Source: Owenia fusiformis (Eukaryota > Annelida > Polychaeta > Sabellida > Oweniidae). From it: 64,000 nucleotides of DNA. The stretch spans positions 6,007,169-6,071,168 of the forward strand of contig CAIIXF020000010.1 of the NCBI GenBank assembly GCA_903813345.2. Direction: 5' to 3'. Below the pieces are notes generated by a model. It was not told the origin of the DNA and searched no databases. It worked only from the letters and a program-made list of their open reading frames with translations. Below are positions 14,501 through 29,500 of this stretch, one piece after another (the stretch's first letter is position 1; each line of letters starts with the position of its first letter). The position numbers and the translations under genes are program-made.

Positions 14501-17500
14501 TCCTATCATATCCTTTCTTCCTATTCTGTTCTATCCTATCCTTCTTTCCTATTCTATCCTATTGTTCCTTCCCATTCTATCCTATCCTACCTTCCTATTT
14601 TATCCATCCATCTTATTCTGGATGACTCAGCTTATTCTGGATGACTTGGCTTATTTTAGATGACTGGGCTTAAAAAAGTCTAGATCTGGAGTCTGAAATT
14701 GAACTTCGTTCAATTTCCAAAGTCTAGTTGTTTATGCACCAAGGGCCTCATAGAGTATGATATTGTAAAACATGTTTGATCCGAATTCACCGAAATTGGC
14801 CAAAAGTGTTGACAGGTGTTCACAATTTGAGTCTCTTTAACATGGAAGTATGAATTAAACAGACCCATAACCAGGATTTGACAAGGGGGTTCACTTTTTC
14901 AAAAATTCCAGGGGGGTCACTTGTGACAATTATGGTCCAAAAATGGCCCTTTTTTGGCCAGGGGGGGGGGGGCTATGGGTCTGTTAAATATGATTAACAA
15001 AATGGGAGTAAGGAAAAGCATTCAGATTGAGAGGTATTCAGATTAGAGTGGTGTTCTGATATACATTTTTTACAACATGTATAATTTATTATATTTTGAA
15101 AAAACAGCCTCCGCACAAGGTTATGAACATATTAAATGATATTAATTTATAATGACATCATCCCTTAGATGTCAATTCTTGACAGTTCTAACAAAGTCTA
15201 CACAGATGCCTTACATTTTGTTTATTGATAATGAAAAAATAGCAGTGTATGTATAAGTTAGATAAATCAATCTACAATAATTTAAGCATTAAAATAAAAG
15301 TAAGATAGCCTCATTATAAAATCCTGAATTTAAAATCCTACACTATCACCGATATATATACATGTAGGTTATTTACTGGGAGGGATTGAATATGGGTTTT
15401 ATATCGAGGGACAATATGATATTGACAGAAGGGTAATATATTATTGATCAAGGGAGCGCAGCGATCAATTGTCAATATGATATTGCCCAAGGTCAATATC
15501 ATATTTTCCGAGGAATAAAACCCATATTCAATCCCAACCAGAAATAACCTATTTATTCCATAATATATCCCTCTAAAATGTTACATTTGGATAATGCAAC
15601 CATTTTATAAATAAATGCACATTGTTTGAAGTTAAATTTCAAAGTACGCTCCAATACAATTTTTCCCAGGGACAATACGATTTTTCATGTAATATGCTCC
15701 AATATATAGTATTGTCCATGAATTTATAGAACTCTGAAGGTGAATACCACTCCATTTTTGTTAAAGGAATAATTTGAGACAACATTTCGAGAAACTTTTT
15801 TCCATTTCTGATTTTCCTCTAATCTGTCCATGATTCTTTCAAGTTCTCCATCCTTGTATCCTTCTACATATGTGAGGTATTCCTCTCGCATCACTATGAT
15901 AATCATGCCTCCTACAAAAATGATTATGATTTAATACCGGCATTCTATCAAATACTGTCACATGCTTGAAGGAATTAAAAGCGAGAGTGTATATAAAATG
16001 AACTTTATTTTGATCATAAATTGGTTTTCTAATGAGATGTTTAAAGATTATTTTACCATCTATGATTAGCAATTATTTTGAATAATAAAGAATGCCATTA
16101 CACGTAAATCATTTGATGCAATATTACCCAACAATAAAATGATATATCAAACAATGATGATTAATGTTCAATATACCTGTCTTTACAATTCTTGCCATTT
16201 CATGCAGTGCCTCTGCTGGAATGTGGCCCTCTCCCATACCCCCAGAGATCACCAGACCATCATATGTATCTGGAATATTATAGTCATAATGGTCAACTGT
16301 ACAGTCATATCAATATCAGATATCACCAGACCATCATATGTATCTGGAATATTATAGTTATATTGTTCAACTGTACAGTCATATCAATATCAGATATCAC
16401 CAGACCATCATATCTGGAATATTATAGTCATATTGTTCAACTGTACAGTCATATCAATATCAGATATCACCAGACCATCATATGTATCTGGAATATTATA
16501 GTTATATTGGTCAACTGTACAGTCATATCAATATCAGATATCACCAGACCATCATATGTATCTGGAATATTATAGTTATATTGGTCAACTGTACAGTCAT
16601 ATCAATATCAGATATCACCAGACCATCATATGTGTCTAGAATATCATAGTCATATTGTTCAACTGTACAGTCATATCAATATCAGATATCACCAGACCAT
16701 CATATGTGTCTAGAATATCATAGTCATATTGTTCAACTGTACAGTCATATCAATATCAGATATCACCAGACCATCATATGTGTCTAGAATATCATAGTCA
16801 TATTGTTCAACTGTACAGTCATATCAATATTAGATATCACCAGACCATCATATCTGGAATATTATAGTTATATTGGTCAACTGTACAGTCATATCAATAT
16901 TAGATATCAACAGACCATCATATCTGGAATATTATAGTTATATTGCATATTGGAACATTCAACAGTACAGTCAAATCAATATCAGATATCACCAGACCAT
17001 CATATGGATCTGGAACGTCGAAAATAAACCATTATACTCTGAAGTTTAAATGAAGTTGAGTTTTTTAACATTATAATATATGTTGATTGATGGATTCTTT
17101 GATCAGTTAGTCCTGTATACCAGGCAGAAATAGCATTGGTACTTAGCTAGAGCTTCACAAAATGCTAGTTTTTTCAGCTTGTATGCAGGCCTATGACTTC
17201 TAGTTTTCCTACCATCCAATATAGGGGTCCCTGTTGCTTCAAATCTTGCTAAAATGTAGTTTTTGTATAGTCGATTGTCTCTTGCCACTTTTAGCATCCC
17301 AGACGATCCATCTAATGCATCCAGGTTTTCATAGCCATGTAGTTTCAACTAAAATAACCAAGATAAAACAACTTTACTATGTAACATTCCTCAACTGGAG
17401 TTATCAAAACAAATAGCACTGCAAATGTAGCAATTTAATGCAATGTACTGTTATGTATTTTCTATTGTATTATTATGTAACATCTATTAATTAACGCATT

Positions 17501-20500
17501 ATAATATTATGTAACTTCTATTGTAGTTTATTGTTTTAGTTTAGTTAGGTACAATAAACTATTTGACCAACTACTTAGTTTTTTGCGTCTATTTTTTCGT
17601 ATTTGGCATTATTGGGAATTTAAATGTAGCAAATAACAATCGATGCAAGGAGATTTGAAATGACTCCAATGTGGTACAATGCTACCTACATGTTCTGCTA
17701 CTTTCCCAGTTCCTGCAGCCACATCTATGATTCTAGCAGTCTTACAGGGAATCATTTTCTTCACTGTCTCAGCAGCATAAGTTGGCCCATTATAGACACC
17801 TTTTTTCAAGTCCTGAAATTATAGAATTTACTTTTTGATATCTGTTGTTTTTATGTCACCATTTTTGACTAAAGTCTGTCTTTGGTGTTGGCAGTCTGCT
17901 TATTTAATAATTTTAGGTTGTTTTGGAATGCTTATTATAATACTATCAAGCTATAAGTAGAATGAACAGTAATTGGGATTATTTTTGAATTTTTTTTATT
18001 TTCTAAAAACCTCACCAGGCTCATCCTTATTACATTGCCGAAGCTTAATTTGACGTCAACAATTATTTAGCAATTAAAATGATAAAAACATGAATTTAAT
18101 ATGGAACCAATGGTAGTACTGCATAGGCGTAGCCAGGGGGGGGGGTGTGATGAGTGCAATCGCACCCCCCCTATAACCAATAAACAAATAGAACCAAATA
18201 ACAAATAGAACCATGAGAAAGAAAAAAAGAGCTTTGAAATGATTTTTATTTGAAGCTTCTAGCTCAATTTTGAAGGAAGTTGCATCAATTTTTGTAAAAT
18301 TCAAAATAAATCTTATTTTTGGCTTGTTATGCCACAATCCCACCCCCCTGACTGAAAACTGAAATTTTTTGGGCCATTGAACTCCCCCTCTGACTGAAAG
18401 CTGGCTAAGCTCCTGTAATGGTACACTCGGCTACAATTCATGATAGACACTCCAGCATTTGCTATTCTACAGGTGAAAATGATGTTCCTTAAAACCCATT
18501 AAATTCAAAATTAAGACTGACCTCGTCATATCCGCCTGTTTCAGCCCATTTGCTATAGCCATCAACCATATCTTCATATGACATTCCTGGCTGGTGTACA
18601 GCAAGGTTATTCTCATAAGACTGCTCTACTGTCTTTGTATTTGTATATTCCACACCTTCCTGTTCTTTCATCGCTGACATCTTGTAGACAGAAGTACAAA
18701 TTAAACATAAAAAAGATCACAAGAAGAAATGTGGCGGAGTTGAGTCTCTCTATCTTTTACAAAACATGAAAACATTTTATAGTTTAAAATATTAATTTAT
18801 TAAAGAAAAGTTAAAGTAAAAAAATATCATTTCAATCGGCTACTTACAGTTTTTGGTTAGTCACGAGTTCACGCAACGAGGTTCTGAGGTTTCAATGCCA
18901 AAAATGCCTCTTTTATATCTTAATTTTGAGGTGGGCAGAGCCGAAATAAGAGGTCTTATCCAATAAAATATAAGAAAATCTTATTAACTAAAATTGGCCT
19001 AAAAATAAATGTTTAATTTAATAAAATGTCAATAAGAAATAGTGATGATTTTCTGCCCACAAAGCTTGAATGTTTACTGAGAATCTGAGAATTTGGAAGA
19101 TTTTGGTGAGAAAGGAATGTCTAGACAAAACCTCTGAGCCTCGTCTCATGAACTCTGGATGTTTAATCTAATTGTCTAATTGAATTCATTATCTAATTTA
19201 TGTCTGAAACACATATTTATAAGTAAATTTTCCCCCTAAAAAGTACACAATTATTCGTAAAATGTGATGTAGATAATAAAGGTATAAACATTTGCAAAGC
19301 AGTATTGATGTTTTGGTCAGCTGTACTCCAGGTCTTTAAATGTAATTGCTTTTTACTTTGTTTATCAGAAATTTGCAGTCTTCAAGATAATGCCAAAAAC
19401 TATCGGAACTTATAAACAGCCTACACTGTAACTAAGCATTACAAAATTTCACATCAGCTGATTCCATATAATATTGTCTGTCACTCATGTCTCAAGAATA
19501 ATCCTTTCATTTGATTGGCTCTAGAAATATTTCATGTCTAAAACTGCTCTAATATGATGATAAAACATTGGAAATTAAACTGTTGATATTGTGAAATATC
19601 ACACTGGGTTCAAAGATCACTAAAACAACTGTTATAATACAAATATAAACTAATCAAAATAACGCAATAATTATAAACATGAGTAACAGAAAAAGATCAT
19701 TATGACATCAACTGATGTGAAGTGAAATAAGTAAACTGACCAACGAGGTCAGCTATGACTTCGTCACAGAAACATTACCCAAAAAGGAAATAGTAGATTA
19801 AATACATTTTAAAAATGAAGCATCACACTCACGCAAAATTAAAAAAATGAACAAAAGATACATTGCAACTAAGATAGTAAAATATAAAGAGGTGATCAGG
19901 AATTTCTGGTTTGTTGGCTCTATTTTTACCATTTTTTATCCTTTCTTAGTGATTTTTCACATAATATAATCCAAATATATAGGATCACACCATGAAGATT
20001 TCCTTGTTCTATGACATCATTATCCTATTACTTTTGTTACCATGGTAACCAGTGACGCAACAAGGCGGAGCTCAGAAAAAACACCAATTATTTGAAAAAT
20101 CAACAGTAATTATTATGATACTTGGTGTCTCAATTGATAATTATTATTGATTGCCATTGATAATGAAGCAAAATCAAAGAGATTGAGTATCAAGTGATTT
20201 ATGAGAGCGAGAGGCTCTCAGTGATGATCCACCTTTGATGAATAAGTTTAATAAACAAACATAAACTTGTAAGACTGGGCTAAAAACTACATTTCATAGA
20301 ACATGATAAAAGCATTGTTTGTAGCAATATTGCTTCATCCTTAAAAACAACATTTACTTGAAACTCACCTGAAATGATACCCTCTCTTCCTGTATGAAGG
20401 TCCTATAGGTAAATGTATCATGTGAACATGTAACTTTTCTCGTAGACTAAATATTTAACACATCTTTACTCATGCATCCTCTGCATTTGTGTTAGCATCT

Positions 20501-23500
20501 TGTTTCTTTTCTCTCCTGTGGTATATAAACCAGTAGGAGCTAAAAGCTGTAAGTGTTAAACTCTCTAATCTGTACTTAAGGATATACAATTACTTACTAC
20601 TATCTGTAATATGAGTGCAAAGCTGTTCTGGAAGTCTTTGGAGCTCTTTGGGATTCTGTGTTGCTCAGCTGACAGTGGTACTGTATATGAAAGGATTACT
20701 CACACTTGTGGTTTGATTATCTGTGATGATGGAGTGTTATTCATGTTATTAGGGGGCCATCTCAGTAATGACGAGATTACCCATTTTCCCTATTTATTAT
20801 CCCATCGAACGAAGTTCGGAGGGATATAGGGAATGCCTCCGTCCGTCCGTACGTACGTACGTCCGTCCGGGCAATAACTCAAATACCGTTGGTCCGATTT
20901 TGTTCATATTTTGTACACATATACCCTATGGGAGTAGAAGTTCTGCTCGAAAGCTGATTTTCAAAATGACCGCTCATTTCAAAATGGCGGCCATTTTAGT
21001 GCCGATTTTACAGTAATTTAGGTGCAATATGTAAAACTGTAATAGCAACATGTTTTAAATTTAAAATAATTATAAAGGACATTAATAAAGCTACAAATGT
21101 AGATATAAAAGCACATGACAGCCATCTTGAAAAATGGCGGCCTTTACTCGTTGTTTTACGATTTTTGCTGTAACTCGAAAAGTAGTGGAGCGATTTTGTT
21201 CATATTTGGTATGTGAATACTATAAACATTGCACACTGTCTAAAGACACTTGTGGTAGAAGGCGGCCATTTTGAAAAATGGCCGCCATGTTAACGTATTT
21301 TACTATAACTAGAAAAGTAGTGGAGCGATTTTGTTCATATTTGGTATGTGAATACTATAAGCATGGCACACTGTCCTATGACACTTTTGGTAGAAGGCAG
21401 CCATTTTGAAAATTTTTTTGAAAAATGGCCGCCATTTTAACGTATTTTACTATATCTCGAAAAGTAGTGAAGGGATTTTGTTCATATTTGGTATGTGAAT
21501 ACTATAAGCATGGCACACTGTCCAGGCCTGTCAACTGTCCCGCAATTTGCGTATTTGTCACACATTTGCTGAAGAATTTGAAGTCACGCCAGTTATTTTT
21601 GCGTGACAGAAAATGTCACGCAAATACGCATTTTTTACTGGTAATTGTCAAGCAAAAATATTTCTGTAGAAAAATTTCTAAAATAGTACGTCTACACAGC
21701 AAAAATACGAACGCCGAAAAAAAAAGTACGCATTTCGTTCGGACATTTCACGTGAATCACGTATATGTCACGCATTCCGTTCGAAATTTTTCGTACCCCC
21801 CCACCCCCCCCCCCCCAGTTGATGGATGTATGAAACGGGAGCGTAGCGAGCGCGAAAAATTTGAGGTGTTCAAAATTTGGCAAGATGTAATAAAATTTAA
21901 ACCAAGGTGTTCAAAATTTGGATCAAGGTGTTCAGATTTGGACCAAGGTGTCCACATTTAGAGGGGAGGTGTTCAACATTTCCAAGTTACTCATGTTAGG
22001 TGTTCCCAAGTTGACAGGCCTGCACTGTCTAATGACACTTTTGGTAGAAGGTGGCCATTTTGAAAAATGGCCCCATTTTAACGTATTTTACTATAACTTG
22101 AAAAGTAGTTCAGCGATTTTGTTCATATTTGGTTTGTTTCTTTTTTTATATGTGAGTACTATAAGCATTGCACACTGTCTAATGACACTTTTGGTAGGTG
22201 GCCATTTTGAAAAATGGCCCCATTTTAACGTATTTTACTATAACTTGAAAAGTAGTTCAGCGATTTTGTTCATATTTGGTATGTTTCATTTTTATATGTG
22301 AATACTATAAGCATGGCACACTGTCTAATGACACTTTGGGTAGTAGGCGGCCATTTTGAAAAATAGCCACCATTTTTACGTTTTTACTATAAGGTATGAG
22401 GTTCCATATCCATCCGCCAAAAGGTATGACCCCTATATAGTCCATTTAAAAACTCGTGGTATTGTTCTAAATAACGCCATAGTTGGCTTCTAGGGTACCT
22501 AGTATGCCACTATTTGGTATCAAAATAAAGAGGAGGAGTTCAACTTTCATTTGAATTACGAAAATAGCGATGTAGGTCAAAAATAGTTCCGACGTGAGCA
22601 TGCTTACTACGCGTTTGCCCATCATATCAGAATTGAGGAAGTGGTAGCAAACGCGAGTCACAATAAATGGACGCTGATATCTCAAAAAGTAACCTGACTC
22701 CCTATAATTTGATGTAGATCAATCGAACCCCTATATGAACAGGTACATTTTGATATATAACACTATGGGGGGTAAGCGTTTTATAGTTGGTCACGAACGC
22801 CATATGTGCAAAGTATTGTTATGAATTTTCGAATTTGGTGTTGGATTACGGTACTCATACCTTAATATGAGGCCTAAAATTGTCTGCTAGTTGGCCAGAG
22901 ACCAATATTCTAGCAGAATTTGAGAACAGAATCGATTTTTTCGTTCTGCGTAGAACAAACAATGATTTGAAATCACTTTCAACCATTCTGTGAGTATAAG
23001 AATGGTCATAAGAGGCCCGTGGAGGGTCTGGAATGAAAGAAAGCCCTCTGAAATTGCGTCAAAATTGCAGGTTATTTCTTCATTTTTTGCTAAAATTACA
23101 TGATTTTCAGGGCCCATATCTCAGTGAAATTGCTACAATGTAGCGATTTTTCTCTTTACGGGCTAGATACACGTGTCATGTCGACAGAAACAGTAAGCAT
23201 GTGTGATTTTTAAATTGCTACATTGTAGCAATATTTATTTCAAAATACAGGTGTGAGGGAAACTGCAATTTAGTTAGATTTGGGCGAAAATGGCCAAATT
23301 TCAGTCAAAATCCTCGGGACACAGGGCATTTGTCTTAGATTTAGTCAATGATGCAACTCTTAGTAGAAGGTGTGCCATATAGGGAATGAAAGCTGTTTGT
23401 CAGACGTATCATTTTCTTCAATAAACTCAGAGATAGTCAGGTTAGATTTGTGACGTCACAGTGGCAAAGTTAGACTAGCATATTTAGACGTATTTGGGGT

Positions 23501-26500
23501 AGGGCAAATTAACCCTTTCTAGCCTAAATGGATAAATTTTTCACATATTCAGCCATTTCCGACGTTTTTATGCATTTTTGAACTAGAAATGATATTTTCT
23601 GCCAAAAAAAGTTGCAGAGACAAAAATCAGTGTGATGTCATAACACATTAAGGTATGAGGTTCCATATCCATCCGCCAAAAGGTATGACCCCTATAGTCC
23701 ATTTAAAAACTCGTGGTATTGTTCTAAATAACGCCATAGTTGGCTTCTAGGGTACCTAGTATGCCACTATTTGGTATCAAAATAAAGAGGAGGAGTTCAA
23801 CTTTCATTTGAATTACGAAAATAGCGATGTAGGTCAAAAATAGTTCCGACGTGAGCATGCTTACTACGCGTTTGCCCATCATATCAGAATTGAGGAAGTG
23901 GTAGCAAACGCGAGTCACAATAAATGGACGCTGATATCTCAAAAAGTAACCTGACTCCCTATAATTTGATGTAGATCAATCGAACCCCTATATGAACAGG
24001 TACATTTTGATATATAACACTATGGGGGGTAAGCGTTTTATAGTTGGTCACGAACGCCATATGTGCAAAGTATTGTTATGAATTTTCGAATTTGGTGTTG
24101 GATTACGGTACTCATACCTTAATATGAGGCCTAAAATTGTCTGCTAGTTGGCCAGAGACCAATATTCTAGCAGAATTTGAGAACAGAATCGATTTTTTCG
24201 TTCTGCGTAGGGCAAACAATGATTTGAAATCACTTTCAACCATTCTGTGAGTATAAGAATGGTCATAAGAGGCCCGTGGAGGGTCTGGAATGAAAGAAAG
24301 CCCTCTGAAATTGCGTCAAAATTGCAGGTTATTTCTTCATTTTTTGCTAAAATTACATGATTTTCAGGGCCCATATCTCAGTGAAATTGCTACAATGTAG
24401 CGATTTTTCATTTTACGGGCTAGATACACGTGTCATGTCGACAGAAACAGTAAGCATGTGTGATTTTTAAATTGCTACATTGTAGCAATATTTATTTCAA
24501 AATACAGGTGTGAGGGAAACTGCAATTTAGTTAGATTTGGGCGAAAATGGCCAAATTTCAGTCAAAATCCTCGGGACACAGGGCATTTGTCTTAGATTTA
24601 GTCAATGATGCAACTCTTAGTAGAAGGTGTGCCATATAGGGAATGAAAGCTGTTTGTCAGACGTATCATTTTCTTCAATAAACTCAGAGATAGTCAGGTT
24701 AGATTTGTGACGTCACAGTGGCAAAGTTAGACTAGCATATTTAGACGTATTTGGGGTAGGGCAAATTAACCCTTTCTAGCCTAAATGGATAAATTTTTCA
24801 CATATTCAGCCATTTCCGACGTTTTTATGCATTTTTGAACTAGAAATGATATTTTCTGCCAAAAAAAGTTGCAGAGACAAAAATCAGTGTGATGTCATAA
24901 CACATTAAGGTATGAGGTTCCATATCCATCCGCCAAAAGGTATGACCCCTATATAGTCCATTTAAAAACTCGTGGTATTGTTCTAAATAACGCCATAGTT
25001 GGCTTCTAGGGTACCTAGTATGCCACTATTTGGTATCAAAATAAAGAGGAGGAGTTCAACTTTCATTTGAATTACGAAAATAGCGATGTAGGTCAAAAAT
25101 AGTTCCGACGTGAGCATGCTTACTACGCGTTTGCCCATCATATCAGAATTGAGGAAGTGGTAGCAAACGCGAGTCACAATAAATGGACGCTGATATCTCA
25201 AAAAGTAACCTGACTCCCTATAATTTGATGTAGATCAATCGAACCCCTATATGAACAGGTACATTTTGATATATAACACTATGGGGGGTAAGCGTTTTAT
25301 AGTTGGTCACGAACGCCATATGTGCAAAGTATTGTTATGAATTTTCGAATTTGGTGTTGGATTACGGTACTCATACCTTAACTTGAAAAGTAGTGAAGCG
25401 ATTTTGTTCATATTTGATATGTGAATACTCATTAGCCTTGCACACTGTCTCATGACACTTCGGATAGTAGGCGGCCATTTTAAAAAATGGCTGTCATTTT
25501 TACACTTTTTACTATAACTCGAAAAGTAGTGGAGCGATTTTTTGTTCATATTTGATATGTGAATACTCTATAGCATGGCACATTGTCTAATAAAACTTTG
25601 GGGAGTAGTCGGCCATTTTGAAAAATGGCCACCATTTTTATGTGTGTTATTTTACAAGTACATGTGTGCGATTTTTTAAAAATTCTATAGGTGGCTACTT
25701 AAAAGCATATTATTTCTTCTGATGACAACTTGGCTAGTGAGCAACCATTTTGAAAATGGTGGCCTTTCTGGTGTGTTGTTTTATGATATTTGCTATATAT
25801 ATTTCGTTTGTAAAAATGCCAGCCATTTCTGTTCGATGGGATTCGCTACGCTTCGGCGTTGCCGTTGTTCTGGTTGTTTTTAGTATGGGATATAGAGAAT
25901 CATTCCATTTGTACTTAACTTTCTTTTAGAGAAATGTTTCGACAAGTTTTTAGTCAATTTCGTTGAACAACTTTGTGGCCTTTTGCATGATATGTTTTAT
26001 CCCATTTATATTTGATACATGATGTATTGGATGCACCGATTGAGTGCCGCTGCTCTAAAAGCGTTTTCCAAATAAATAAATAAAAAATAAAAAAAGACAA
26101 TGTTAAAAAGAGAAGACTGGTATTTTAAGAAAACTGATATATATTTATAAGCTGCATATAAGTGAGAGTTTCAAAGAGTATCAATGGAATATGTTCATTC
26201 TACTTTTGAAAATTATAACAACCAATAGCAATACCACAAACATCAGGGGTGGATCTCGAAACCAACAAGGGGGGGGGGGGCAAATTTCAAGTCTGATAAA
26301 AAATTTCAGGCCCATTTTCTTCAAAATTTGGCCTGATAATGCCCATAGAGGCCCACCTTTTTTGCCCTAAGTTTTTTTGGCTTAATTTCCCCCCCCCAGA
26401 TTCGCCGATGAACATGCTACAACTTTGCTATAGAATACAATATACATGTTAATTTAAACAAACAGTCCCCCTCTGGAAAGTTCCGTATTAGTGAGTGAGA

Positions 26501-29500
26501 CAAAAAGAGATTAATCTATAGCCAAAATGATCATTGCCTGCTTATGTGTTTACAAGCACTCAAGAACTGAATAATAAAAGCTAATATGAATAAAAATGAT
26601 ATAAACTTATAATATAAGCCTGATGAGGTGTTCAATCTAATTCTTAAAGATGCATTATACCATAGGTTTCTCTCTCAGACAATCAATGATGTCCTGTTGT
26701 TATTGCTCATATAATATCTCACATACCATGGATATATCTTGAGAATAACTTTTGGGTATATTATTGCTGAAATATTGAAATAATCAACAGAACAACCAAC
26801 CTCTAGAATTAAACACAATCGATTCCTCGGCTAGCGAGGGGAATCCCCATTGAGTCACACAAGCACCTTGAACTAGGCAGCCAATCAGCTTCATGATAAA
26901 CAAATTCAGCGACCAATCACAAAACAGAAGGACTTTCCCGGTATATTCAAACTTCAGATTGAATTAATTTCCGCGAAAATAATTAGATCGGCCAGCACAA
27001 TTGCAAAATTTACACCGAAAGAGGGGGATTTGGGACTTTTTCTACGGTAAGTAGATGGGTGAATATGTGGTGAAACTCAATATGCAAAAAGTCCAGAGGG
27101 GTCTTGATTGTGCTATCCCATGGCACAGAGCCTCTTTAAAATGACATATTATGTTACTTTGATATTATGAGTGAGAATAAGTTAAGTTCAATCAATATAA
27201 ATCATTTTAATTTAATCAGTACAATATAAAAAAGGATTTTATTTGTACTGATGCCCTTTTAGGCTCAAATGTACATCCAACTGTTGTGCTTGGCTTTGAG
27301 AGGATTTGTGGATTTGTTACTAAGGTATCAGGGTCGGTAATTAGCATGATCCCATGATTAATACAATATCATAAACCTATGAAACATAAATATCAGTTGT
27401 TTTAATTCGTTTTAACCTGTTATTAGGGCTGGCACGGAACGGAATTATTGTCCGAACCGTCCGATTTTGCCTTCGGAAACGGAATTTCGGACCTACCTTG
27501 TCATATTCCATAAATTTCGGAACTTTTATTTCCTTAAAGAACATTCACTTATCGTTATACCGACACGCTAACTCGCTATAGCGAACTAGTATTATGTATA
27601 ATTATTAAACATTTTCACTTGGTAAAGTTGTTTTATATGTAATAAATGATAGAAATAAATAAAGTATGATTGTTTTATATATATTCTGTACCTATAAGAA
27701 AAGATTATTATTGAAAGAAAGACAGTAACAGTTGTGTGCCAAGGTGCCAAGAAGGCAAGGACATTAACATTTTGCCATTAGTTTTGAACATTTATGCCAC
27801 TTGTTCTGGCAGTTATATAGTGTTAGTGTTTGTATTTAATAAACATAATACAACTTATATATATGTAGATGTACACTGCTGTTCCAATGGTGACAAAAAT
27901 GAGAACTTAAGGGGAGAAGTAGGAACTATTTTATATAAGGTCCGAAATTCCGAAAGTTCCGAATTCCGAAGCCAAGTTCCGAAATCCGTTCCGTTCCGTT
28001 CCGATTCTGTTCCGTTCCGTGCCAGCCCTACCTGTTATCATAGGTTTATGTATAAGACATAATTATAACAATGAATGATACGGACAATTTTGGAGTTTCT
28101 CCTCTGATACTTGTATAATTTGTTTTAATTTGTTATCAGCTGTTATATTCCATCTGTTTCAACTGGGAAAAACATATTATACTGGATGAAACACTTCTCT
28201 GCTCTTGCGTATAATTTGTTTACATTATGTCACATGTTTTTGACACAGCGTGTTGACACTATCTTGTTGACATAGACATATTGAGTGTTTTAATAGAAGC
28301 GGGTATCAATAAATTAAGTTTTGACATTTGAAAGTTGTAATGAATTAATATATGATTTTTCATAATAAGTCACCAGAAGTGATTAGTGCAGCAGTTGACA
28401 GATATATTTTAGTTTTAGCATTTATAACATGCTTGCAAAAACACGGGGCACTTTTAATTAACTGAAATCAATATGTCTTAATATGAAAGCTACATTGTTA
28501 ACGGAGACAACGTAAGACTGCGATATTTTAACCCATTTCAAAATTCGATGTTTCTATTTTCCATAACGGCTATTTGTGTGCCGTAGTTGGGAATCACGGT
28601 TGTCGTGATTTCAGGGCAGTTATAAAAATATACAAGGCGATGGTTCAAAATGGACAATGTCAAAACTGCTCAACACGGTGAAAACTTCACATTTTTAAAG
28701 AATGCTTGTCCGGTGAGGGGTTTGCATTGGATTGCGAGAGAACAAAATCTTTGAATTAGGATTTTCCTAATACTTAATTATTAATCTAAACAACTTTTTA
28801 AACCGTCTCTCTGATTAAATATCATGCCAATTAATACCACGATTGTGTTGACAGGATTAAATGCGATATCTATGGAATAATAATTTAATGAACTTAATAG
28901 TCTAAATGATAAATAAGTTCATAATATAGTCTTGGCTGACTAGTCTTGTATCATCAGAGTTGGATTGCAAATACCTCCCTAAATCAAATATTTATAATTG
29001 TCTTTATGTCTCTGATCCAACCACTAAAGTTTAAAAGGAAGACTATAGTGTCCCGTGAATTCATTATAATTACATTATCTCAGACAATAGTGAAGCGGTA
29101 CAATCATGGGAGTGTTAATTAATAGGAATGCAAGTTTGATACTAAATAACTCCTCTGGATCAAATATTTAAATTTTACTAGAGTGCGGGGAGTAGAAAGG
29201 AGTCTCCATTCAAGCACTAAATATCAAAAGAAAGATTTCAGTACCCCTTAACTTCACTCTCGGACTTCACTATTCACCATCTCCCCTTCCCCTTCCCCAA
29301 TTATCTTTAAAGGCCCCAGATTGTTCGTTCCTGTGCCCCTCCCCCCCTGTCCATGGCAAGTAAGTAATCTATGTGTATACGGGAAAAACCAGATGCAGGC
29401 ATAGACATTGACAAGGTGAGGGGATTTAAATATAAAAATAGTTTTGTTTCAGGCTCTGACTGAAATATTTTGGCACTATTCAACGAAGCGGTTTAAGGAA

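Larger units (their letters stand above)
20795..25875. mobile_element. Large ATCCCATCGAAC-ended repeat, copy 1 (interrupted)
   Basis: It begins ttattatcccatcgaacg and ends with ttcgatgggattcgctacgc...gttgttctgg, so a short inverted terminus (tcccatcgaac) frames it. The interior is a tandem series of about 110-120 bp built on gaaaagtagtggagcgattt, tgttcatatttggtatgtg and ggcggccattttgaaaaa. A cgtccgtccgtacg tract lies near the left end. Two later elements interrupt it at 21523-22022 and 22391-25380. No intact protein gene is visible. Confidence 0.75.

Noticed and set aside
16139-16575. Plus-strand open frames of 72 and 127 residues with [16 protein letters not shown] repeats
   Set aside because: They are antisense readings of the 74-bp minisatellite in the METTL27-like gene.
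21425-21961. A 178-residue plus-strand open frame
   Set aside because: It spans the border of two nested transposons (21523), so it cannot be an ancestral gene.
22467-25201. Three identical 72-residue and two near-identical 76-residue minus-strand open frames
   Set aside because: They are copies inside a tandemly repeated MITE-spacer unit, have no domain features, and are explained by the DNA repeat.
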